Assembly: GCF_002531575.1 (NCBI RefSeq) | Contig: NZ_NWTI01000010.1 | Coordinates: 153,347 to 217,346 of the forward strand | Direction: 5' to 3' | Source of the DNA: Bradyrhizobium sp. Y36 | GTDB lineage: Bacteria > Pseudomonadota > Alphaproteobacteria > Rhizobiales > Xanthobacteraceae | DNA: 64,000 nt | Shown: one piece after another, positions 42,004 to 50,699 of the stretch | Layout of the letters: every line of letters begins with the position of its first letter | How positions within the stretch are numbered: position 1 is the stretch's first letter | The notes under the pieces: generated by a model | What the model saw: only the letters and a program-made list of their open reading frames with translations | Told to the model about the DNA's origin: nothing | Databases searched by the model: none | Translations under genes and position numbers: made by a program

Positions 42004-42291
42004 TCACTTCTGGTCAGGCTTCTTGGCAGGGGGGCCGCTCTTGTTGCCGGGCAGACCCTTGACGTTGGACGTGTCCTGCTGCTGGGCCGTCGAATTCGTG
42101 CTGCTAGAAAGGCCAACTGTGTCTCCCGGCTTGGCAGCGGGTCCATTTTTATTTCCCAGTTGTCCGGCTATTCCCGTCCCTGAGTTTTGCGCGCTCGGGG
42201 CACCGGAGGCGTTGGGCTGTGTGGTTTGGGCCGCCGCCGCGGAGGCCGAGAGAACGACCGCGACTGCAATCACACTTGCGATGAATTTCAT
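42004..42291 (-). CDS. small secreted protein, Ser/Gly/Asn-rich
   Basis: A 95-aa protein. A Sec signal peptide (MKFIASVIAVAVVLSASAAAA) is followed by a disordered mature part rich in Asn, Ser, Gly and Gln, ending KSGPPAKKPDQK. GGAGG lies just before ATG 42291. Similar short exported proteins are common in Bradyrhizobium; function unknown. Confidence 0.7.
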   Translation of the reverse strand: MKFIASVIAVAVVLSASAAAAQTTQPNASGAPSAQNSGTGIAGQLGNKNGPAAKPGDTVGLSSSTNSTAQQQDTSNVKGLPGNKSGPPAKKPDQK

Positions 42292-42602
42292 GGCGATCCT
42301 CCGAACTGTATGTGGAGCGTGCAGGTAACCTGCCGCGTGCAGCTAACGTACGGCCTCTCAAGCGCGTTCCTTGTCGCCACCGCAACCGTCAAAAATTCGA
42401 CAATGCAGCCGGTGGGGACTGGTCCATCCAATTCAACGGCGGTCCGCATAGGAGGAACCGTCTGTCCAGGACCATGCGGGCCGCCGAACTCCGCGAGCAG
42501 CCTTTCGATTGCACTCCGGACATCTTCGCAATGACCCTTCGCGCGCCTCGCGAAGGCCGCGACGCCGAAATGACCACTAAGAACTTGCGGTCGGATTTTC
42601 AC
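42288..42602 (-). CDS. uncertain ORF between two minus-strand genes
   Basis: A 104-aa frame starting at GTG 42602, just after the SDR stop, and overlapping the secreted protein start by 4 bases. Part reads like a helix (GHCEDVRSAIERLLAEFGGP) and the tail is strand-like. A plus-strand frame covers the same bases, so either or neither may be real. Confidence 0.3.
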   Translation of the reverse strand: MKIRPQVLSGHFGVAAFARRAKGHCEDVRSAIERLLAEFGGPHGPGQTVPPMRTAVELDGPVPTGCIVEFLTVAVATRNALERPYVSCTRQVTCTLHIQFGGSP

Positions 42603-42603
42603 C

Positions 42604-43389
42604 CTAGTTTTCGGCTGTTCCAGGCTCCGCCATCTTGCGATGCTGCTTCGCGAGCACTTCGTTTGGCAGGATGTTGGCCACGGCGGATTGGATCTTGTTC
42701 TTCATGCCGGTCACGACATCACTCTCGCCGTTGAGCAGCGCCTTGTATCCTGTCTGGGCGACCATAGCTGCGTCGTCCTTTTCTTCCGTGCCAACCTTCG
42801 TATCGAGCATGTCGGCGCGGCGGAAAAACTCGGTCTCCGTGGCGCCCGGCATCAGGCACGTGACCGTGACGCCCGTTTCCTTTAGCTCTTCGCGCAGCGC
42901 GAAGGACAAAGAATTCAGGTAAGCCTTGGAGGCGTTGTAGACCGCCTGAAAGCTGCCGGGAGTGAAGCCGGCGATCGATCCGGTGATCAGAATGCGTCCC
43001 TCGTTGCAATTGCGCATCTCCCGGCCGACCTTGTGAACAAGATACGTCGTGCCGAGAACGTTCGTGTCGATGACCGCGCGTATCTTGACGAAGTCCTGGT
43101 CGAGGAAGCTATCGCCGAGGCCGCGGCCGGCGTTCGCCATCAAGATATCGATGGGGCGCCCCTCTGCCGCGGCAACCACCTTGTCGACGCCTTCGATGGT
43201 TGCGAGGTCGGCGTTCAGAGCAAAGACGTTTCCTGCGCCCCTCTCCTGCCTGAGGAGACTCGCTGCATCTTCGATGGCGGCCTCGTTTGCAGCGATGAGG
43301 AGATCATAGCCGTCGCGCGCGCAGCAGCGCGCCAGTTCGAGCCCAATGCCGGTCGACGCTCCGGTTACGACGGCAAATTTTCCGGTCAT
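42604..43389 (-). CDS. SDR family oxidoreductase
   Basis: A 261-aa protein with the classical motifs: TGASTGIGLELARC, LNADL (Asp), MANAGRGL, the catalytic Ser in ITGSIAGFTPGSF and YNASKAYLNSLS. The C-terminal part (MKNKIQSAVANILPNEVLAK) resembles DltE/YqjQ-type SDRs. It is divergent from the dehydrogenase at 43510 across a palindrome. GGAAC-N16-GATT lies at the right distance from its ATG 43389. Confidence 0.9.
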   Translation of the reverse strand: MTGKFAVVTGASTGIGLELARCCARDGYDLLIAANEAAIEDAASLLRQERGAGNVFALNADLATIEGVDKVVAAAEGRPIDILMANAGRGLGDSFLDQDFVKIRAVIDTNVLGTTYLVHKVGREMRNCNEGRILITGSIAGFTPGSFQAVYNASKAYLNSLSFALREELKETGVTVTCLMPGATETEFFRRADMLDTKVGTEEKDDAAMVAQTGYKALLNGESDVVTGMKNKIQSAVANILPNEVLAKQHRKMAEPGTAEN

Positions 43390-43416
43390 GGCAACGCTCC
43401 AATGGTTCGATTAAAT

Positions 43417-43442
43417 CGCCTAATCACTTGCGGGATTAGGCG
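43417..43442. promoter_or_regulatory. 9-bp palindrome in a divergent promoter region
   Basis: CGCCTAATC (43417-43425) and GATTAGGCG (43434-43442) are perfect inverted arms with an 8-base centre, between the SDR (43389, minus) and dehydrogenase (43510, plus) starts. It overlaps the GGAAC-N16-GATT element and would suit a regulator binding site. Confidence 0.55.
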
Positions 43443-43509
43443 TTCCAAAAGGAACATCGGCGGGTCCGCGAAATTTGTCTTTCCCAGAACCAAGAAAGAT
43501 GAGGACCAC

Positions 43510-44688
43510 ATGAAGGCGCTGACCTGGAACGGGAAGAACGACATCCGCTGCGAGAGCGTTCCGGATCCCAAGATCGAACACGATCGAGACGCCATCATCA
43601 AGGTGACGGCCTGCGCCATCTGCGGCTCCGACCTCCACCTCTTCGACGGGATCATGCCGAGCATGGAAAAGGGCGATGTCTTGGGCCATGAAACCATGGG
43701 CGAAGTGGTAGAGGTCGGCAAAGGCAACAGCAAGCTGAAGGTCGGCGACCGTGTGGTGGTCCCCTTCACCATTTCCTGCGGCGAATGCTTCTTCTGCAAG
43801 AACGGCTTCTATTCGGGTTGCGAACGATCCAATCCTAATGCCAAACAGGCCGAGAAGATGTGGGGCCACTCCCCGGCGGGCCTGTTCGGATATTCTCACA
43901 TGCTGGGCGGCTTTGCCGGCGGACAGGCCGAGTATATGCGCGTCCCCTACGCCGACGTCGGCCCTTACAAGGTTTCGGAGGGTCTGACCGACGAGCAGGT
44001 GTTGTTTTTGTCCGACATCTTCCCCACGGGCTACATGGCGGCGGATTTCTGCAATCTCAAGGGCGGCGAGACCGTCGCCATCTGGGGGTGCGGACCGGTC
44101 GGTCAGTTCGCCATCAAGAGCGCTTTTCTGCTCGGCGCAGAGCGCGTGATCGCCATTGACACGGTGCCGGAGCGTCTGGCACTCGCGAAGGCGTCCGGTG
44201 CGATCACCCTGGACTTCATGCAAGAGGATATCTACGACCGCATCCAGGACCTGACGCAGGGCCGCGGCGCGGACGCCTGCATCGACGCGGTCGGCACGGA
44301 GCCCGCGACCGGCTCCGGTTTCGACGCGGTCGTGGACAGGATCAAGGTCGCCACCTTCATGGGTACGGACCGCCCCCACGTCCTGCGGCAGGCAATCCAT
44401 TGCTGTCGGAACTTCGGGACCGTATCGATCGTCGGCGTCTACGGCGGCATGTTGGACAACATGCCGATGGGCAGCGCCATCAATCGCGGCCTGACCTTCC
44501 GGATGGCCCAAACGCCCGTGCAGCATTACCTGCCGAAGCTGATGGAGCGCATCGAAAGGGGCGAGATTGATCCGTCTTTCGTCATCACCCATCGGGCGAC
44601 GCTGGAGGAGGGGCCGGAACTCTACAAGACCTTCCGCGCCAAAAAGGACGGCTGCATCAAGGTCGTTATGAAGCCATTCGGCGCATGA
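43510..44688 (+). CDS. zinc-dependent dehydrogenase, formaldehyde-dehydrogenase-like
   Basis: A 392-aa medium-chain dehydrogenase of the glutathione-independent formaldehyde dehydrogenase group. Catalytic zinc ligands are CAICGSDLH and LGHETMG; the structural zinc site is CGECFFCKNGFYSGC; NAD binding is through AIWGCGPVGQFAIKSAFLLG. Start ATG 43510 is supported by AGATGAGGACC upstream; the long open frame to 43033 is antisense to the SDR gene. It overlaps the next gene by 4 bases. Confidence 0.92.
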   Translation: MKALTWNGKNDIRCESVPDPKIEHDRDAIIKVTACAICGSDLHLFDGIMPSMEKGDVLGHETMGEVVEVGKGNSKLKVGDRVVVPFTISCGECFFCKNGFYSGCERSNPNAKQAEKMWGHSPAGLFGYSHMLGGFAGGQAEYMRVPYADVGPYKVSEGLTDEQVLFLSDIFPTGYMAADFCNLKGGETVAIWGCGPVGQFAIKSAFLLGAERVIAIDTVPERLALAKASGAITLDFMQEDIYDRIQDLTQGRGADACIDAVGTEPATGSGFDAVVDRIKVATFMGTDRPHVLRQAIHCCRNFGTVSIVGVYGGMLDNMPMGSAINRGLTFRMAQTPVQHYLPKLMERIERGEIDPSFVITHRATLEEGPELYKTFRAKKDGCIKVVMKPFGA

Positions 44689-45797
44689 CGCCTGCGAAGT
44701 CGCGCTGGCTGGCGGCCGCCCAACTCGGTCTCGTCAGCAGCACATTCTCCACTCTTCTCAGCCAGGTGACGGCATCGCAACTCGGCCGCGACGCCTTGGT
44801 CGATTGGATGACTGTTGCTGCAATTCCGGCTCGCGACGGTATCATCTCTTCCGATCCGACCGCCGCCGCAATCGCCGCCGGGATCGCCTTTCATCAGTGG
44901 GCCGACTTCTCATGGGCACTGGTCTTTTTTGGCTTGCTCGGCCGCTGGACAGCGCGGCTGGCGCCGGTCGTCCTGGCCGCCCTCGCCCTCCCGTGGGCCT
45001 TTTTGACCTCGGCCACCGAATGGTTCGTGCTAGTCCCCCTATTCCCGTTCTGGCAGCCTATCTTCACGCTCCAGCAACCCTACTGGATCGGCTTTCTGGT
45101 CCACCTGTCGTCAGCCGCAATCTATCCTCTGTTCGCCTGGCTCCGCTGGCCGATCGGCCGTGCTCCGTCGACCACCGCGGTACGCTTCGCGCGATATTGG
45201 GCGGCGGGGGCCGCTGTTGCATTTGTCGCGTCGTCCGCCTTGGGAACGGCGCAAGCGTTGTCTGTATCGCTACCTCTAGTCAGCGCAAGTCCGGACCAGG
45301 ATCGGCGCTATATCCGCCACATGGTGGCGCATCACGACCAAGGCGTCGAACTTGCGCGGCTGGCCGTTACGCGCGCCCACGCGCCGCACCTGCGCGCTTT
45401 GGCGGCTCTGATGGTCGCTTCGCAATCTGGAGAGAACCGCATCTTCGCAAGTTGGTGGGACGGCTGGTTCGACGATCCGATGCCGATCTGTTCGAGCGAG
45501 GAACTTGCGGCAATGCCGGGATATCTGACGGCCGACCAGATTGAGGAAGCGCGCAACGCGCCCGATGCCGCGTTTGACGCCGTCTTCGTCCGGCTGATGA
45601 GTCGCCATCATGCCGGCGCGGTCCTTATGGCGGATGCCGAATGGCGGTCATCGGGCGATCCCCGGCTTCGTCTTATGGCGCACGCCATACGGCACGAACA
45701 GCAGGGAGAGGTCGCGCTGATGAACCGGGCTCAAGGAATAGAGGCCGTGCGACAAGCGACCCGCAACATGTTCGCGAACAACCTTGGCACAAGGTGA
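44685..45797 (+). CDS. DUF305 domain protein with membrane N-terminus
   Basis: A 370-aa protein. The first ~190 residues are membrane-spanning with about five hydrophobic segments. The C-terminal ~180 residues are a DUF305 (CopM-like) four-helix domain: MVAHHDQGVELARLAVTRAH and LMSRHHAGAVLMADAEWRSS, whose paired HH motifs are metal-ligand candidates. Starts at ATG 44685 within the last codons of the dehydrogenase. Joining a membrane domain to DUF305 is uncommon, and metal handling or sensing is a reasonable guess. Confidence 0.85.
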   Translation: MTPAKSRWLAAAQLGLVSSTFSTLLSQVTASQLGRDALVDWMTVAAIPARDGIISSDPTAAAIAAGIAFHQWADFSWALVFFGLLGRWTARLAPVVLAALALPWAFLTSATEWFVLVPLFPFWQPIFTLQQPYWIGFLVHLSSAAIYPLFAWLRWPIGRAPSTTAVRFARYWAAGAAVAFVASSALGTAQALSVSLPLVSASPDQDRRYIRHMVAHHDQGVELARLAVTRAHAPHLRALAALMVASQSGENRIFASWWDGWFDDPMPICSSEELAAMPGYLTADQIEEARNAPDAAFDAVFVRLMSRHHAGAVLMADAEWRSSGDPRLRLMAHAIRHEQQGEVALMNRAQGIEAVRQATRNMFANNLGTR

Positions 45798-46369
45798 GCC
45801 AACGGCCTGTTTTGCAGTCGATGGTAGAATAAGCTCACATTTAACCCGGCATTCTCGGGTTCTACGTCAACGGCGTGAGGAGCCGCGAATGACTTCTCGC
45901 TGATTCATGCGGTGATCGCAATTAAAGTCAAGAGTCCGCCAATTAGCTCGGCTTGGTGTTCGCGTATGCATGCGCGGCGCCCAAAGCATTTTCGATTCAA
46001 GCTGACGGCTTGTCGCCCCCACGCAACAATCCAGTCCTCGATACCGTCCTAGTCTTCCTCGGCGTCAAGAAGCCTACTACGTGCGTGGGATCGGCCAGTT
46101 TTCCGATATCTAAGGGGAGTTAGGTGCGACGCATCAATGACGTCCTCCAAGCGATCAACCGTGAAACACTTGGCAGCGTTCCTACGCCGGCCTGCCGAAC
46201 AATGTGTTTGGGAGACGGATCGTCTGATCGGGTATTTTGGAACTTGCCCCCGCCGGCATGATTGTTCGATGCGACGGAACCGAACGAACGGGTGCGGGAG
46301 TTATTGCTTCTCAGGTCGGTGGGCCAACTGGGAGCGTAGTTTGTCGTCTCACTCGGAAAGAGAAAACAC
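45798..46369. other. intergenic, 570 bases, no supported gene
   Basis: Short frames on both strands (46137-46496 plus, 46120-46386 minus) have no plausible starts or domains. GGAAC-N16-GATT (46239-46263) lies upstream of the DUF6496 gene. No tRNA or repeat is recognisable. Confidence 0.35.
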
Positions 46370-46576
46370 ATGGCAAAGAAGGCCAAGAAGAAGCGTCGCT
46401 ACGCAAAGAGCTCCGGCTCGGACGTTAAGAGCGAGATGCGACGATACAAGAAAGGGGCCGCCAAAAGCGGCCGTGGCGGAAAGGACAGTAAGGTAAAAAG
46501 CAAGAAGCAGGCAATCGCGATCGGTCTTTCCAAGGCTCGCAAGAAGGGCAAAAAAGTCCCCAAGAAAAAGAAGTAA
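46370..46576 (+). CDS. DUF6496 small basic protein
   Basis: A 68-aa, highly basic protein (MAKKAKKKRRYAKSSGSDVK with KSKKQAIAIGLSKARKKGKK), the DUF6496 pattern found across rhizobia, with a recurring KQAIAIGLSxAR core. Probably nucleic-acid binding by composition. Starts at ATG 46370 with GGAAAGAGAAAAC upstream. Confidence 0.88.
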   Translation: MAKKAKKKRRYAKSSGSDVKSEMRRYKKGAAKSGRGGKDSKVKSKKQAIAIGLSKARKKGKKVPKKKK

Positions 46577-46601
46577 TGGGGCCCATACTGGTTTTGGATG
46601 C

Positions 46602-47123
46602 ATGGCGAATTTTCTCAAGCTGCCGACTTGGGCGGACGCGGACACAGACTTGGCGAACTGCGTCGTGGAGACGCCGCGCGGTAGCACCTGCAAACTGGAC
46701 TGGGATCCCAAACTGAAGGTCTTCACGCTGGCTAAACCGCTGATGGCCGGGCTCACCTATCCGTACGACTGGGGGTTCATCCCTTCCACCAAGGCCGAGG
46801 ACGGCGATCCGGTCGATGTCCTGATAATTCACGAATCCCGGACTTATCCCGGCGTCGTGCTGCGCTGTCGCCCGGTCGGCGTGCTCGAGGTGCTGCAGAG
46901 AACCAAGGGAAAGGAAGAGCGCAACGATCGCGTGTTCGCTGTGCCCGACCGCTCGCCGCATGAGACCGATTTAAAGGACATCCGGAAGCTCCCCGCTCGA
47001 GCGGTCGAGGAACTCGAAAATTTCTTCCGAGCAACTGTCGCGCTCGAAAAGAAGGAGCTCGAATTTCTAGGCTGGCACGGACCGGGCCACGCGATCAAAA
47101 CGATCAAGCAGCACTCGAAATGA
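46602..47123 (+). CDS. inorganic pyrophosphatase family protein
   Basis: A 173-aa protein. The active-site loop DGDPVDVLIIHE (Asp metal ligands) near residue 67 and the earlier YPYDWGFIPST match soluble class I pyrophosphatases. It is divergent compared with the housekeeping Ppa: the first conserved Glu/Lys region (CVVETPRGSTCKLDWDP) is altered. Possibly a second, stress-associated pyrophosphatase that pulls nucleotide-transfer reactions of nearby ligases; that is speculation. Confidence 0.88.
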   Translation: MANFLKLPTWADADTDLANCVVETPRGSTCKLDWDPKLKVFTLAKPLMAGLTYPYDWGFIPSTKAEDGDPVDVLIIHESRTYPGVVLRCRPVGVLEVLQRTKGKEERNDRVFAVPDRSPHETDLKDIRKLPARAVEELENFFRATVALEKKELEFLGWHGPGHAIKTIKQHSK

Positions 47124-47148
47124 TGGCTTGCCATGCTCGGACGGCGAT

Positions 47149-47173
47149 CGAACCATAGACGAGAGTTAGCGTT
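47149..47173 (+). promoter_or_regulatory. EcfG-like promoter candidate
   Basis: CGAAC (47149-47153), a 16-base spacer and CGTT (47170-47173), one base off consensus, 11 bases before ATG 47185. A matching TGAAC-N17-CGTT precedes the truncated paralogue at 35795, so the element is conserved between the two copies. Confidence 0.5.
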
Positions 47174-47184
47174 TACAGCCTATC

Positions 47185-47460
47185 ATGTCGGACGCATTTG
47201 ACTACTTTCGAGCCTACGCGGTCCGAGCTCTCTGCAAAGCGAGATCCATGCCGCGGGGCAAGATGAAGCATCTGCAACTGGTGGCCGGCCGGATCTACAA
47301 TCTCCTCAAGAAGGAGGCTGCCTACGGCCCCAATGTCCAGCACCTTGAGGACTTTCGCGCAGCCCAGAAGCTCGAGGCCTCTCTCGATCGCCGGCCAAGT
47401 GACCGCTCCGGCGGTCGCCTTGCGGCGGCGCCGCAAAGCTCGGACCGGGAGACTGGCTGA
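47185..47460 (+). CDS. conserved hypothetical protein (91 aa)
   Basis: Helical, basic protein MSDAFDYFRAYAVRALCKAR then LQLVAGRIYNLLKKEA and a disordered C-terminus. No known domain. It stops exactly before ATG 47461 of the polX gene, so they are one transcript. A truncated copy occurs at 35795. Confidence 0.75.
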   Translation: MSDAFDYFRAYAVRALCKARSMPRGKMKHLQLVAGRIYNLLKKEAAYGPNVQHLEDFRAAQKLEASLDRRPSDRSGGRLAAAPQSSDRETG

Positions 47461-49148
47461 ATGCCTTCGCTAGACGCGCGCGGTGTGGCAAGTCTTCTGC
47501 GAGAGTACGCGCAGCGCACCGCCTTGCGAGGCGGCAATCCCTACCGGGCGAAAGCGTACTCTCGGGCCGCCGCCAGCTTAGCGGCCCTAGCCGTTCCTCT
47601 GGACGTGCTCGTCGCCGAAGATCGACTTACTGAGATCCCGGGCATCGGCGATGCTATTGCCGACATCATCACCAAGGTTCACAAGACGGGCAGTCATCCC
47701 AGCCTCGAAAAGCTGCGGAAGGAGATTCCCGCGGGCGTGCTCGAGATGCTCGCTGTGCCCGGACTTCGTCCGGAGAAGGTGCTGCGCCTGTACAAGGATC
47801 TCGGCATCGGCTCGCTCTCGGAGTTGGAGGCCGCCGCCAAGGATGATCGCATCAAGAAGGCGAAAGGACTCGGCGCCGCGCTGCAGACCAAGATCCTGCA
47901 GAACCTCGCGATCGCCAAAAGCGGCGAAGGCCGCCTCCACCTGCACCGCGCTGCCGCGCTGCCGCGCTGCTCGCGCATGCGAAGGACTCGATCCGCAAGT
48001 CCCGCCCCGAACTCAAGCGTGTGACGATCGCCGGCGATTTCCGCCGCGGCTGCGAACTCGTCGGCGATCTCGAGATCGTTGCGGAGGCTGCCAAGCCGGA
48101 CAAGACATCGACGCCGTCGGCCGACGGGCTGCAAATCCGAGTATCCGACCGCAAGCACTTCGGCGCCGCCCTTCTCTTCGCCACCGGCTCCGCCGGCCAC
48201 ATCGAGCAGCTCCAAGCCTTGGCCGCTGAGAAGCGTCTGCGGTTAGGCGGCGACGGCTTGCACAAGGGCCGCATGCTGATCGCCGGCGAGGAGGCCGAGA
48301 TCTACCGCGCCCTCGGTCTGCCCTTCATCGATCCTGAGCTTCGGGAGGGGCGCGGCGAGATCGAGGCGGCTCTGAAAGGCAAGCTCCCGAAGCTCGTCAC
48401 CGACCAGGACCTGCGCGGCATCCTTCACTGCCACACCGATGCCTCCGACGGCACCGAGACGTTGGAGACCATGGCTAAGGCCACGCGCCAGCGGGGCTTC
48501 GAGTATTTCGGCGTGGCGGACCATTCCAAGTCTGCCCACTATGCCGGCGGTCTCTCCGTTGAGGAGATCGCGCAGCAGCACCGGGAAGCCGATCGACTGA
48601 ACAAACGCTTCGGCAAGGACTTCCGGATACTCAAAGGTATCGAGTCCGACATCTTAGCGGACGGGTCGCTCGACTATGACGACGACGTTCTGGAGCGCTT
48701 CGATTTCGTGGTCGCCAGCATCCATGGGCGCTTCAAGCTGGATCGCAAGGCGCAGACGCAGCGCCTGCTTCGGGCCATTTCCGACCATCAGACCACCATC
48801 ATCGGCCACATGACGGGGCGACAGCTCCAGCGGCGGCCGGGCTACGAAATCGACGTCGAGAAGGTGCTGCGGGCGTGCGCCAAGCACGACGTTGTGGTCG
48901 AGATTAACGCCCACCCATGGCGGCTCGACCTGGACTGGCGCTGGCACCGAGCCGCCCTCGAATTTGGCTGCATGCTGAGCATCAATCCGGACGCGCACTC
49001 GATTCCAGAGCTTGACCACATGCACTGGGGCGTCGTGATGGCCCGCAAGGGCGGTGTCCCGGCCGAGCGGGTTCTGAACGCGATGACGTTTGCGGAGATC
49101 ACGCGCTACTTCCGCCAAAAGCGGCGCTCGCTCGCCCGCGCCGCTTGA
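47461..49148 (+). pseudogene. polX: PolX-type DNA polymerase/PHP gene split by an 8-bp tandem duplication
   Basis: Frame 1 (47461-48024) holds the helix-hairpin-helix 8-kDa region (DRLTEIPGIGDAIADIITKV) up to residue ~163. GCCGCGCT occurs twice in tandem at 47953-47968; removing one copy restores the frame. The rest is ORF 48021-49148, with a GTG start possible at 48021 overlapping the stop as GTGA. It carries the palm remnant (AGDFRRGCELVGDLEIVAEA) and a complete PHP domain (DLRGILHCHTDASDG, VADHSKS, EINAHPW, NPDAHS). The palm has DLE where active PolX has DxD. A free PHP-bearing fragment could still be made. Confidence 0.88.
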
Positions 49149-49711
49149 TGCCGCAGAAGCACGAATTCTCATTGCGGGGAAGGGTGGTGGCGGTCGCCGC
49201 CGATCGCGGGCACCACTTCAGGAAACCAACTCAGGAGCGCATAACCCTGGTGAAAGGCCACGGCGTCGAAGGCGACGCCCACGCCGGCCCGTTCGTCCGG
49301 CACCGCTATTTGGCACGCCGCCAGCCCTGCCTGCCCAATCTCCGGCAGGTCCACCTGATCCCATTGGAACTCTTCCCGTCTCTCCTCGAAGCTGGCTTCG
49401 AGGTTGGCGCCGGCGACCTCGGCGAGAACGTCACCACCGCCGGATTAAACCTCGAACGGATGCCGCTCGGGACTCTGATCGAGCTCGGGCGCTCCGCGGT
49501 CGTCGAGCTGACGGGCCTCCGGACGCCCTGCGTCCTTCTTGACCGCTTCCAAGCAGGCCTCAAGCGGCAGGTGCTCTCGTCGGCGGAAACGGGCCCTCCG
49601 TTCAAATCCGGGGTACTAGGCGTGGTACGGGCCGGCGGGACGGTCGCGGCTGATGATATCGCGCGGGTTCGCGTCCCGTCTTCCCCGTTTCGGCCTCTGC
49701 CGGCCCTGTAG
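49148..49711 (+). CDS. MOSC domain protein
   Basis: A 187-aa protein with the MOSC fold found in molybdenum-cofactor sulfurase C-termini: a conserved VVELTGLRTPCVLLDRFQAG with the invariant-type Cys, the GVEGDAHAG loop near residue 36, and a final strand. ATG 49148 shares its A with the previous stop (TGATG). The Moco-sulfur or alternative substrate link is unknown. Two decayed relatives lie at 39575 and 55150. Confidence 0.85.
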   Translation: MPQKHEFSLRGRVVAVAADRGHHFRKPTQERITLVKGHGVEGDAHAGPFVRHRYLARRQPCLPNLRQVHLIPLELFPSLLEAGFEVGAGDLGENVTTAGLNLERMPLGTLIELGRSAVVELTGLRTPCVLLDRFQAGLKRQVLSSAETGPPFKSGVLGVVRAGGTVAADDIARVRVPSSPFRPLPAL

Positions 49712-49723
49712 CGAGCCCCTGCC

Positions 49724-50671
49724 ATGGCACGAAAATCAACCCTACCTCAACGCCTGCAGCCCATGCTGGCCACCCTAACCGATTCACCGTTCGACGATCC
49801 CGATTGGATATTCGAGGACAAGTTCGATGGTTTTCGTATGGTCGCGGAAATCCGGCGTGGACGGGTCGCGCTATACAGCCGTAATGGGAAGATCATCAGC
49901 CACTCCTACGTGGAGGTCGCGAAGGCGCTTGAGGGCGTGAAGGCGGATGCCGTGATCGATGGCGAGCTCGTCGCGATCGGCAAAGACGGCGTCTCTCATT
50001 TCCAGTTGCTCCAGAACGCCCTGCGCCATGAGGCCAAGCTTCTGTACTGCGCGTTCGATCTCATGTTCGCGGACGGCGAGGACCTACGCGCGCTGCCGCT
50101 CCTTGAGCGCAAGAAGCGGCTCAAGGCCATCCTGCCGCGCCATAAGCTGATCGCATTCAGCAACCACCGCAAAGGCAAGGGAACGAAGTTCTTCGCAGAA
50201 GCCGAGCGGAGGCACCTCGAAGGCATCATGGCCAAGCGCGCCGACAGCCCGTACGCGTCCGGACGCCGGACCGCCAATTGGCTGAAGGTAAAAACGGCGC
50301 AGCGGCAGGAGGTCGTGATCGCCGGCTTCACGGCGCCGAGGCGAACCCGGCCCTTCTTCGGCGCTCTCGCGCTGGCGGTGCGGGAAAATGGCGGATGGCG
50401 GTACATCGGCCACGTTGGCACCGGCTTCAGCCACCAGGTTCTCGAAGAGCTTCACGGCAAGCTCCTGAAGCTCAAGACGGCCAAGTCCCCCTTTTCCGCC
50501 AAGGTGAAGGATGCGGAGGTCACGACCTGGGTGCGTCCTTCGTTGGTCGCAGAGGTGAAGTTCGCGGAGTGGATCAGCAAGGGAGAGCTGCGCCAGCCAG
50601 TCTATCTCGGCCTGCGGTCCGACAAAAAGGCCAAGGACGTCGTTCGCGAAAAGAGTTGGTCGCGGGAATAG
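49724..50671 (+). CDS. ATP-dependent DNA ligase (LigD ligase domain only)
   Basis: A 315-aa protein. Motif I is EDKFDGFRM with catalytic Lys33; AFDLMFADGEDL (IIIa), EGIMAKRADSPY (IV) and NWLKVKTAQRQE (V) follow, then the OB-fold with the terminal SLVAEVKFAEWI. It is distinct in sequence from the ligase at 34825, so the window has two. It starts 12 bases after the MOSC stop. Probable role in Ku-dependent end joining. Confidence 0.92.
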   Translation: MARKSTLPQRLQPMLATLTDSPFDDPDWIFEDKFDGFRMVAEIRRGRVALYSRNGKIISHSYVEVAKALEGVKADAVIDGELVAIGKDGVSHFQLLQNALRHEAKLLYCAFDLMFADGEDLRALPLLERKKRLKAILPRHKLIAFSNHRKGKGTKFFAEAERRHLEGIMAKRADSPYASGRRTANWLKVKTAQRQEVVIAGFTAPRRTRPFFGALALAVRENGGWRYIGHVGTGFSHQVLEELHGKLLKLKTAKSPFSAKVKDAEVTTWVRPSLVAEVKFAEWISKGELRQPVYLGLRSDKKAKDVVREKSWSRE

Positions 50672-50699
50672 TGCCGTCTAGACCAAGTAATCGACCTGT

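Noticed and set aside
43033..44688. N-terminal extension of the formaldehyde dehydrogenase-like gene
   Set aside because: The extra 159 codons are antisense to the SDR gene; ATG 43510 gives the normal family N-terminus.
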